39,631 bases of DNA, taken from contig NJBH01000035.1 of NCBI GenBank assembly GCA_005223125.1, positions 1 to 39,631 of the forward strand, in the 5' to 3' direction. The notes beneath the pieces are model-generated. The model ran no database searches. It was given only the letters and a program-made list of their open reading frames with translations, and was not told the DNA's origin. Below are positions 25,457 to 32,569 of this stretch, in pieces. Position numbers and translations under genes: made by a program. The DNA comes from Promethearchaeota archaeon Loki_b32. Lineage in GTDB: Archaea; Asgardarchaeota; Lokiarchaeia; Sigyniarchaeales; SOKP01. The stretch's first letter is position 1; the number at the start of each line of letters is the position of its first letter.

Positions 25457-26278
25457 ATGCCTTTTGCAGAAGTTAATAATATTAAAATTTGTTATGAGAT
25501 TTATGGAGAAGGGTATCCTTTATTATTAGTTCATGGTTATGATGCAAAAAAAGAAGTGTGGGTTGCTCAAATTGGCGCATTATCCGAAAAATTTAAAGTT
25601 ATTACGGTAGATCTTCGTAGTAGTGGAAAATCTGATAGAACAGAAGAACCTTACACGATGGATAAACTTGTAGAAGATTTAAAAGGATTAATGGATTTTC
25701 TCAAAATAGAAAAAGCTAATTTGATGGGGCAATCAATGGGTGGATGGATTATTCAAAATTTTTTATTAAAATATCCAGAACCAGCAGGTAAACTAATTTT
25801 AATCGCAACTAATCATAAAGGAGCGGGTATACATGTATTAAAAGAATCACTTATAAAAGAAATTGAAATTCGTGAAAAAGATCCCGTAGAGGCTTTTTTA
25901 AAGCATGCCCGATTAATGTATCATCAAAAATTTAGAAAAGAAATGGAAGAAAACCTCTCGAAAAAATTCCATGGCATCTGGTCTCCTGAAGATCTGATAA
26001 AAGAAAGCACATTAGACCCTAAGTCAACTCGAGATCTTGAAAATCTTGCTACTGCTAGTGCTTCTCATAATACTCTTGAAAAACTTGATCAAATTAAAAA
26101 TCCAACTTTATTAATAACAGGATCTCATGATAGGATGTCCCCTAAAATTGTACTCGATCAAATGCATGAAAAGCTTCCAAACAGCACTTTAAAATTGTTT
26201 GATAAGACGGGACATAAATCATTCTTATCAAAAGCACCGGAAGTAAATCAAGTAATCTTAGAGTTTTTAGCAGACTAA
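25457..26278 (+). CDS. Alpha/beta-hydrolase
   Basis: A 273-residue alpha/beta-hydrolase. Oxyanion-type 'LLVHGYDAKKEVW' lies near residue 25. The nucleophile elbow 'GQSMGGW' has Ser at about 95. An acid is in 'TGSHDRMSP' (about 225), and the catalytic His is in 'TGHKSFL' (about 252). The triad is therefore complete. A helical cap lies between about 130 and 200. Esterase, lactonase or haloperoxidase-like activity is possible; the substrate cannot be inferred. It is flanked by AT-rich spacers and seems to be transcribed alone. Confidence 0.88.
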   Translation: MPFAEVNNIKICYEIYGEGYPLLLVHGYDAKKEVWVAQIGALSEKFKVITVDLRSSGKSDRTEEPYTMDKLVEDLKGLMDFLKIEKANLMGQSMGGWIIQNFLLKYPEPAGKLILIATNHKGAGIHVLKESLIKEIEIREKDPVEAFLKHARLMYHQKFRKEMEENLSKKFHGIWSPEDLIKESTLDPKSTRDLENLATASASHNTLEKLDQIKNPTLLITGSHDRMSPKIVLDQMHEKLPNSTLKLFDKTGHKSFLSKAPEVNQVILEFLAD

Positions 26279-26501
26279 ATTGTAATTATAATTATTGAAT
26301 TTTATTCTTTTTGCTTTTTAAATTATATAGGAGTATATATAATATTTGGATATTAGAGCTAATTACAAATAAAAACTATACTCTCAATACTTAAAAAACA
26401 TAAAACTTTTCTTTTGCAAATTTTTATATTACAAGAGTTTTATAGAATTAATAAGATTTATTTATAATTATTTGAATATCTAAAAGCGAGGATTGCTATA
26501 T

Positions 26502-27116
26502 ATGCCAAGTCGTCGAGGAGATGGGACTCTCGTGTTTAAAATCTGTTTTTATGGTCCAAGTTTAGGTGGAAAGACCACAGCATTGGACTGGGTTTATAAA
26601 CGAGAAGGATTAGCCACGGGAGATATGCAACAGATACAAGATCCCACTGGTCGAACACTCTTTTTCGATCGCGTCGTTGCAAGGGTTTCAAATGTAGTAT
26701 TTCAAGTTTACACTGTTGCTGGTCAGCGGAGACATAAATTCCAACGTCAAACAGTTCTTAAAGGTACAGATGCTGTTATATTTACTTGGGATTCATTAAT
26801 AGACCAGTGGGGAGAGAACATATGGAGTTTAAAAGAATTGCTCCGATTCTATGGCGATAGACTAATCCCAACTGCAGCTTTTGAACCTCCTCAAGTACCC
26901 TTAACGGCACTAGCAAATAAAAGAGACCTAGAGGATATTATAGAAATCTCTAAAATACGACAAGCACTCGATACCGCTAAACTCAATCATGTGTTAATAT
27001 ACGAGACTATAGCGATTCAAGGAGTGAACGTAAAGAGGGCTTTTGTTTACGCTGCTCGCCAAGCAGTATTAAACCATTACAAGAAACTTTCAGGGAAAAC
27101 AATGGAAAGTGCTTAA
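26502..27116 (+). CDS. MglA-like small GTPase
   Basis: A Ras-superfamily GTPase of about 204 residues. G1 is 'FYGPSLGGKTT', G2 'DPTGRTLFFD', G3 'VYTVAGQRRHKF', G4 'ANKRDLED' and G5-like 'ETIAIQG'. The G3 form T-V-A-G-Q, lacking the usual Asp before A-G, and the P-loop G-P-S-L-G-G-K-T point to the MglA group rather than to Ras, Rab or Arf. MglA works with Roadblock proteins in polarity and motility. A TTG nine bases upstream (26493) would also open the frame, but the ATG at 26502 sits 10 bases after GAGG (26488-26491) and is preferred. No lipid-attachment Cys at the C-terminus. Confidence 0.88.
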   Translation: MPSRRGDGTLVFKICFYGPSLGGKTTALDWVYKREGLATGDMQQIQDPTGRTLFFDRVVARVSNVVFQVYTVAGQRRHKFQRQTVLKGTDAVIFTWDSLIDQWGENIWSLKELLRFYGDRLIPTAAFEPPQVPLTALANKRDLEDIIEISKIRQALDTAKLNHVLIYETIAIQGVNVKRAFVYAARQAVLNHYKKLSGKTMESA

Positions 27117-27223
27117 TCTAATTTTTTTCTATTATAAGTAAATTATTTTTGATTTAGCTTTTCTTAAGAACTCTAAGATATCCACACATTTAAGTACCAA
27201 CAAAACATTTTAGGTAGAATATT

Positions 27224-27594
27224 TTAAGATTGGAATTTAAATCCACAATTGATGCAAAATCTAATTTCCGTACTTATAAGTTTTTGACCACATTCAGGAC
27301 AGTATCTCACTTGAATGTTTATAGGTTCTATTGGAGTTTTTATGATTAAATCTTTCCTTTCTTCAATCCGAATAACCTCTTCTCTTGGTTTAATAGTCCT
27401 AATAGCAATAGTCCCGATGATAGCTAAGGCTGCGCCTATGAATGGAGCAATCAAAGCGAATCCTGGGTTGTTTGCCCCCGCCTATAACTCAAAATCTCGT
27501 TCAATGCCAATATAGTCATAAAAAATATTCCCAAAAAAATATGAAGTTTTTTTAAATCGATAAAAGTTCTTCTTTTGATATTTCTTGTTGACAT
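27224..27594 (-). pseudogene. Two-TM zinc-ribbon protein interrupted by a -1 frameshift
   Basis: Two adjoining minus-strand frames appear to be one gene. The first (ATG at 27594, stop 27451-27453) encodes a basic start and a membrane segment ('LHIFLGIFFMTILALNEIL'). The second, open from 27481 to 27224, has a membrane segment ('FALIAPFIGAALAIIGTIAI') and a C-terminal zinc ribbon, C-P-E-C and C-I-N-C. It has no ATG of its own; only a TTG at 27454. The frames meet at a run of five G (27475-27479 on the complementary strand). One extra G would fuse them as '...SYRRGANNPGF...', giving about 123 residues. A sequencing error, real decay or ribosomal slippage are all possible. Confidence 0.6.
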
Positions 27595-27655
27595 ATATTT
27601 GAATCTAATGATTAGAGTTTAGATAGTTTTATATATTAATTCTAGAAAACGTGTT

Positions 27656-28090
27656 TTAGAAATTTTTACTGTTCTTTCTCTTTGCTCTTTTTGAATTTAA
27701 TTTTATATGTAAATCTTCACACCGCTTATACCACAGAATTTCATAATCTTTTTGGTCAATAACTCGATCACTTAGATCCGCAATAGAAAATAGACCTTCA
27801 TCTTTACACCATTTTATACATATTTTATACAACTCCCAGTCTAATTCCTCATCTTCCCAAATTACAGGAATTTCTGTAAAACCCGATTGATAAGCAGCAA
27901 AAGCTCTTGTATGACCATCAGTATAAAAGATATCTTTGCCTAGTTTTTTAATAGGGATAACCCCTAAAGTCGAAAGATTTTTTGGGTCGAAAGATTCTTT
28001 AATCATGGCAAGTTTTTTCTTGCTGATGTATAATTGACTAGGTTGGATTTCGCTTAATTTTAATTTAAAAGAAATATCTACAGAATTCAT
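27656..28090 (-). CDS. ParB/sulfiredoxin-fold protein
   Basis: A 144-residue protein with a ParB-N-like fold: 'LKLSEIQPSQLYISKKKLAMI' at the start, then 'GVIPIKKLGKDIFYTDGHTRAFAAYQSG'. Here D-G-H-T-R-A stands where ParB has the G-E-R-R-x-R-A CTP-binding motif. The helix-turn-helix and dimer domains of true ParB are absent. Similar small proteins are annotated as ParB-like nuclease or kinase-fold domains; activity is unproven. It starts 31 bases after the end of the phosphoesterase gene, in the same orientation. Confidence 0.65.
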   Translation of the reverse strand: MNSVDISFKLKLSEIQPSQLYISKKKLAMIKESFDPKNLSTLGVIPIKKLGKDIFYTDGHTRAFAAYQSGFTEIPVIWEDEELDWELYKICIKWCKDEGLFSIADLSDRVIDQKDYEILWYKRCEDLHIKLNSKRAKRKNSKNF

Positions 28091-28121
28091 TATTTAAGAT
28101 AACATTTGCAAGATTATTAAA

Positions 28122-28664
28122 TTATAAATAGATTATTTCAGGCTCAACTTTTTCTTGAGATATTCTAAGGTATCCATAAGAGTTAATACTAGTAAATTTT
28201 TTATCCATAGGGGTACCTGGACTGATGTACAATTTACCATTCCTCCATACTTCATTATAAGGGCGGTGAACATGCCCAAAAATTATAATATCATATTTAG
28301 ATAAATCATGACTTCTATTCAATCGTTTGATTATGATATTGGGTCCACCCGTTCCGTGTGTTATAAAAATATTATGTCCAAATAAATTCAGCTCTATAGT
28401 TTCTGGTAACTCTTGTTTTATTTTAGATTCATCCATATTACCTTTAATTCCTATAACTTTCTCTTTACCAAAAATATCTTGAAGGTACTCATATACTTTA
28501 AAGCTAGTAAAATCCCCTAGATGAACTAAGCAATCAATATTTTTATCTTTAAAGTCTTCTATAATGAGTTGTGGGATTTCTGGTTGTCTTGAGGGAATAT
28601 GAGTATCGCCAATAAGTCCGATCAATAGTTCTTTCTTATTCGTTGTTATCATTTTTTTCCGCAT
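28122..28664 (-). CDS. Metallophosphoesterase, YfcE/MJ0936 family
   Basis: A 180-residue calcineurin-like phosphoesterase. All metal ligands are visible: 'GLIGDTHIPSR', 'LVHLGDFTS', 'IGIKGNMDE', 'ITHGTGG' and 'IFGHVHRPYNE', with 'ISPGTP' at the end. The family hydrolyses phosphodiesters with two metal ions. The first ATG overlaps the end of the preceding gene by 29 bases. A second ATG four codons on (28652) shortens the overlap and is equally plausible. The overlap indicates translational coupling with the upstream amidotransferase-like gene. Confidence 0.9.
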   Translation of the reverse strand: MRKKMITTNKKELLIGLIGDTHIPSRQPEIPQLIIEDFKDKNIDCLVHLGDFTSFKVYEYLQDIFGKEKVIGIKGNMDESKIKQELPETIELNLFGHNIFITHGTGGPNIIIKRLNRSHDLSKYDIIIFGHVHRPYNEVWRNGKLYISPGTPMDKKFTSINSYGYLRISQEKVEPEIIYL

Positions 28665-29568
28665 CTTTCAATCTTGTTTTAGTTACTCTTAAGGCAAAAT
28701 TAATTACTTCCTCTAGATTTGCCCATTTTCCTTTATTTATCATTTCCTTAATCCAATAAAATAGATCTTGGCTAATGGCAACAGTAGTAAGTATTGGTTT
28801 TAATGCTTGTTGTTCATCAGATTTTGCTTTATTTAACAACCAAGAAATCATATTGGTTACTAATTTAAAGTTATCAGCAGCTCTTATTCCATAAGATTTT
28901 TTCAAACTTGAAAATATTGATAAATTTCCTATCACAATTACTTTTCCAGGACCATAGTGTGTAGCGCCAATGATTGGAAGCTGTTGTTCTGATTTGTCCT
29001 GCCACTCATTTCCATTAAAATATCTATGCCATGAAGTGGTTTCAGAAGAAAATGCTAAACTATTCACATTAATATTTTCATCTTCGATTGATTTATCTAT
29101 TACTAATGAGCATCCATTTGAGTGAATAATTTGATAAATATCTCTTGTAATAAAGTGGTTTCTAAAATCCTTTATTATTGGATGAGCATTATCTTTTGAG
29201 AAATTCTTATTATCAAATAATATATCTGAATTAAAAACTATCCCAAAGTTTTTAGTTAATTCAGAGAGATTATTTTTATTTTCATAATCACCACCACCAT
29301 CATTAATTACAAGAAGACTTCCTCCATCTTTAGCATACTTAACTAAAGCACTAATTTCATCGATATCAAAATCAGGACCAAGATGGGGTACTCCAATTAT
29401 AAAGAGATCATATTTATTTAGCTTTTCATAAGTAAAGCCCGCTTCAATTTTCCCCAATTTAAAAGCTGAATCGAAAAGATATTGAATAAAATCAGTAAAT
29501 GCATTATTTTCAATAGTTAATTTATTATTATGAGAATGATCAAAACCAATTGCGATTTTCTTTGTCAT
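28636..29568 (-). CDS. GATase1/GIFT-like domain with C-terminal RHH-type segment
   Basis: A 310-residue protein. Residues 1-about 245 follow the class I glutamine-amidotransferase-like/GIFT (IFT52, GldG, DUF4350) layout: 'IAIGFDHSHNN', 'LFIIGVPHLGPDFDIDEISALVKYAKDGGSLLVI' and 'GKVIVIGNLSIF'. No catalytic Cys-His pair is apparent at the usual elbow. Residues about 262-300 look like a ribbon-helix-helix unit ('LTTVAISQDLFYWIKEMI', 'WANLEEVINFALRV'), which could bind DNA or dimerise. It is the first gene of a minus-strand group with the phosphoesterase, which it overlaps. Confidence 0.6.
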   Translation of the reverse strand: MTKKIAIGFDHSHNNKLTIENNAFTDFIQYLFDSAFKLGKIEAGFTYEKLNKYDLFIIGVPHLGPDFDIDEISALVKYAKDGGSLLVINDGGGDYENKNNLSELTKNFGIVFNSDILFDNKNFSKDNAHPIIKDFRNHFITRDIYQIIHSNGCSLVIDKSIEDENINVNSLAFSSETTSWHRYFNGNEWQDKSEQQLPIIGATHYGPGKVIVIGNLSIFSSLKKSYGIRAADNFKLVTNMISWLLNKAKSDEQQALKPILTTVAISQDLFYWIKEMINKGKWANLEEVINFALRVTKTRLKDAEKNDNNE

Positions 29569-29639
29569 AATTTAATATACGTAATGTTTTCTTATTAAAA
29601 TCATTTTTAATTTGATACAATGATATGAATACAACACTA

Positions 29640-31007
29640 TTATTTTGTTGATAAGTTTTTTAAGGTGATAAATGCACTTCCAATTTGAACTCGAACTAGT
29701 TTTTGGATTGGAATAACTTCGAATTTTGTTTGGCTTAATAACTCGTTTATTCTTTTTTTAATCCATTTTTCTAAGTCAGTTTTGATTTTCATCAGTTCTG
29801 TTTTCTTTTCTGGATGATTCAAAAAGGCTTCTTGACACAATCTTACTATCATTGATATAGAGAGTAAACTGTAATATCTACTTGAGATGTTTGAATCAAA
29901 TGCTTGCGACACTGTTGCTTTTCCATCATACATGGATGATGTTTTAGCATCTTGCATATATACTTCTAGCATCATTCCAGAAGTTTTAATTAGATACTCC
30001 ACCGCACTATAAAGTTTTGTAATCTTTTTGCAATATTTCTTAATTGATCGAAAGATTTTCTTAGAATGATTATAGACATCTTTCATGTAATCTATTGACT
30101 TTATAAGAAGGTCTCTTCTTTCAAATTCAGTGTGAGATAAATCATCGATAGCTTCATCGTAAAAATAAGGCATTTCACAAACTAATGCCATGCTTTTATC
30201 ACCCATGATTCTTTTAAGATAATCATCTGATGATGTCCCACACCGTAAAATGTCTTGAGGATCCTCTACACCATTAGTTTCAACAAAATCATAAGTCTCT
30301 TGGATACCAAAGAGTTCGAAAACTGCATCATGTAGAGTTTTAATATAAGGTGCTTCAGGTTCTCCAAGATGTAATGGTAACTTTTCTTTTTTAACAAATT
30401 CAATGAGATCAGTAAATAAGTTTCCAACTCCACGAGTAACATAGAAATAGACACCACCAAAACCCGAATTATGGAGACTATACATGAACTTAGGTTTTAA
30501 TTTTTTCATTAAAGACATTAAAGCTTGAGTTTCGGATGGTGGAGTTTTGAATTCAAGCTTCTTGTATTTAGTGGGAAAAGACCATTCAATTTGTTCATAA
30601 CCTGCGGGTCTATAATAATTCTTAGCATATTTTAAAGGATTAAATTCCCCTTTAAACCATCCTTCGTTAAGAATCGCACCATCAATATCAATTGCTTTAA
30701 TTAAATACCATGTATAACCGGTTTCTTTCGTAAACTCAGGATTTTCTGCTAAAAAACATGATAAGAACTCCAAACTCATACTCCCTATTGGTTCATTGGG
30801 ATGTGGGAATCCAAAGAGAAGTGTATTCTCTTTTCCTTCACCAATTTTTAAGCAATATATTGTTCTTCCTTCTCGTGATTTACCAATTTCTTTCAAGTCT
30901 ACATGGTCAAATTTCTCAGCTAGCTTTTTACTAGAATCATCCAATTCCGCAATTGTCATGAATTCTTTATATTCTGGGATTTGGTTTAAGATTTCTATTA
31001 GTTCCAT
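29640..31007 (-). CDS. M14-family zinc carboxypeptidase
   Basis: A 455-residue peptidase of the carboxypeptidase A/M14 type. Zinc ligands are H and E in 'GFPHPNEPIG' (about residues 68-77) and a later His in 'YSLHNSGFGG' (about 178-187). 'CEMPYFYDE' near 275-283 is a candidate for the catalytic Glu region. There is no signal peptide, so it probably acts in the cytosol. A helical C-terminal extension of about 140 residues follows the catalytic domain. The start ATG lies near AGGGTG (about 31017-31022 on the complement), a plausible ribosome site. It seems to be transcribed alone. Confidence 0.85.
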   Translation of the reverse strand: MELIEILNQIPEYKEFMTIAELDDSSKKLAEKFDHVDLKEIGKSREGRTIYCLKIGEGKENTLLFGFPHPNEPIGSMSLEFLSCFLAENPEFTKETGYTWYLIKAIDIDGAILNEGWFKGEFNPLKYAKNYYRPAGYEQIEWSFPTKYKKLEFKTPPSETQALMSLMKKLKPKFMYSLHNSGFGGVYFYVTRGVGNLFTDLIEFVKKEKLPLHLGEPEAPYIKTLHDAVFELFGIQETYDFVETNGVEDPQDILRCGTSSDDYLKRIMGDKSMALVCEMPYFYDEAIDDLSHTEFERRDLLIKSIDYMKDVYNHSKKIFRSIKKYCKKITKLYSAVEYLIKTSGMMLEVYMQDAKTSSMYDGKATVSQAFDSNISSRYYSLLSISMIVRLCQEAFLNHPEKKTELMKIKTDLEKWIKKRINELLSQTKFEVIPIQKLVRVQIGSAFITLKNLSTK

Positions 31008-31168
31008 TTTTTTTCACCCTTAAAAATTAAGTGAATTTCGCTTATAAGTATTATAAGAATTTAATATTTTTTTCTTTATAAAATTGTTATATCTTCTTTT
31101 AATCATTTACTGTTAGTGGATAAGTAGACAAACTATAATTTTAATAGATTAAGAAATTTAATTTATTT

Positions 31169-31531
31169 ATGTTAAAAAAGAATTATAAGGATGTTGATGC
31201 ACAAGAAGCAGTTCTAGCCGATGGTACAAAAGTAAATGGTATTTATATTAGATGGTTAATCGATGAAAATTTAGGTGCTAAGAATTTCGCAATGAGGCGA
31301 ATTAAAATTAAACCAGATCAACGTGTTCCTCTTCATAATCATCCTGAAGAACATGAAATTTATGTGTTATCTGGGACTGGGAAATTTTATAATGATAAAG
31401 GGGAGGCTGAAATTGCAAATCAAGGAGATTTTGTTTATATTCCTTCTAATGAAAAGCATGGAATGGACAATATAGGTGAAGATAATCTGATTTTTCTCTG
31501 TCTTATCCCATATCTTAAAAGCAATAATTAA
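31169..31531 (+). CDS. Small cupin-domain protein
   Basis: A 120-residue single-domain cupin. The metal-binding motif 1 'PLHNHPEEHEIYVLSGTGKF' has the H-x-H-x4-E spacing. Motif 2 'GDFVYIPSNEKHGMDN' supplies the last His. All four ligands are kept. Such proteins are isomerases, dioxygenases or ligand binders; the substrate is not evident. It ends eight bases before a second copy of the gyrA 3'-end sequence, and is divergent from the carboxypeptidase gene. Confidence 0.88.
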   Translation: MLKKNYKDVDAQEAVLADGTKVNGIYIRWLIDENLGAKNFAMRRIKIKPDQRVPLHNHPEEHEIYVLSGTGKFYNDKGEAEIANQGDFVYIPSNEKHGMDNIGEDNLIFLCLIPYLKSNN

Positions 31532-31538
31532 ATTTATT

Positions 31539-31587
31539 AAGTTTCTTGTTCACATTTCCTTATTGCTACTACAGAATCATTTTCATA
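31539..31587 (-). repeat. Degenerate second copy of the gyrA 3' end
   Basis: These 49 bases match the last coding bases of gyrA at 32572-32620 with four mismatches. Read on the minus strand they still encode 'SVVAIRKCEQET' and a stop, against 'FVVAIGKCEQET' in gyrA. The copy is in direct orientation and about 1.03 kb away. With the intact gyrA end it brackets the toxin-antitoxin cassette. Confidence 0.88.
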
Positions 31588-31609
31588 AAAATTTTTATTA
31601 CTAATATAT

Positions 31610-32038
31610 TTAGGAATTCTCATTAACATATTCATCAAAAAAAATAAGTTCGACATCAAACAATTCATTTTCCATTGCTTTTTCAAGTTCTTTCACTTTA
31701 TGATAAAAAATTGCTTTTCCATTAATCGATTCGGCTAATGCAATTGTTAAACAATCTGCAATCGCAATAGGTCTCTGACATTTTAATTGCGAGGCTCTAT
31801 TTATTAAATTATTTATAGGTTCAATCTGAATAATATGACTTTCTTTTAAGGCATTAACCTTTTTCTTTGCGATTTTCCAGGTAAATTTTCGACAAAGGAT
31901 ATAAAAAGTTTCTAATATTGCCATTTCTGAACAATATCCTTTCCATTTAGTCTTTAAAAGGTTCTGAAATATTTTCTTTAACGGTTCGTCAGCTTGGATT
32001 GCTATTAAGCAACTTGCATCAATAGATACTAAATTATT
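31610..32038 (-). CDS. PIN-domain (VapC-like) toxin, no standard start codon
   Basis: The open frame encodes a complete PIN domain of about 140 residues: 'LVSIDASCLIAIQAD' with the first Asp, 'SEMAILETFY' with the conserved Glu, and 'IAIADCLTIALAESI' with the third acid. PIN proteins of VapBC systems are Mg-dependent RNases that cleave tRNA or rRNA. The only ATG (31924) would remove the first catalytic Asp. Between the preceding in-frame stop and that Asp there is no ATG, GTG or TTG. The frame overlaps the antitoxin stop by a few bases, as expected for coupled genes. Either a non-standard codon is used after reinitiation, or the start has been lost and the toxin is silent. Confidence 0.7.
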   Translation of the reverse strand, partial: NNLVSIDASCLIAIQADEPLKKIFQNLLKTKWKGYCSEMAILETFYILCRKFTWKIAKKKVNALKESHIIQIEPINNLINRASQLKCQRPIAIADCLTIALAESINGKAIFYHKVKELEKAMENELFDVELIFFDEYVNENS

Positions 32039-32276
32039 TTTCGTCTTCCTTTCGCCCCCTTCTTAATTCTCTCAGTAGATCTTCAGAAGATACATTTTCC
32101 ATGGTTTCACAAAATATTTCAAATTTTTCCCAGTTCTGCTCTTGATTAAAGTATTGATCAATTAAGTAAGAAATAGCCCTATCAAAGTCGACTCGAGTAC
32201 CTGTTTTTTTCTGTAAATCTGCCGCTACTTTTATTAATTTAATTTTTGTGTCCTTCTTAAGCATAACTGTTCCCAT
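32034..32276 (-). CDS. VapB-like antitoxin
   Basis: An 80-residue protein immediately upstream of the PIN gene. The N-terminus 'TVMLKKDTKIKLIKVAADLQKKTG', then 'DFDRAISYLIDQYF', fits a ribbon-helix-helix DNA-binding fold. The C-terminus is charged and probably flexible, as in antitoxins that wrap a PIN toxin. Its stop overlaps the start region of the toxin, the usual antitoxin-first arrangement. It likely autoregulates its own promoter in the 290-base region upstream. Confidence 0.75.
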   Translation of the reverse strand: MGTVMLKKDTKIKLIKVAADLQKKTGTRVDFDRAISYLIDQYFNQEQNWEKFEIFCETMENVSSEDLLRELRRGRKEDEK

Positions 32277-32569
32277 ATTTATATCACATCTTTATAGTTT
32301 TAACAAAGAATATAATCATGATATTTATAATATAAATTATAATGAATTAAATATATATTTTTTTGTATTATTTAATGATTTATAGAGAAAAAGAATTTAT
32401 CTTGTTATCTTGGCACTAATAATGAAAAGAGTGTAAAATTGTACAGACATTTTGGGTTTAATATTCTGAAAAAGCATCAAACCTCTGAAACTGATGTTCT
32501 AAATTAGTCAGTATTAAGAAAAAATCCACTATATGATATGATAGATTCTATAATTTTCTCCGAATAAAT
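32277..32569. other. Spacer between vapB-like gene and gyrA
   Basis: Nearly 300 AT-rich bases with no supported gene. It lies inside the repeat-bounded cassette and should contain the gyrA terminator and the antitoxin promoter. Confidence 0.4.
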
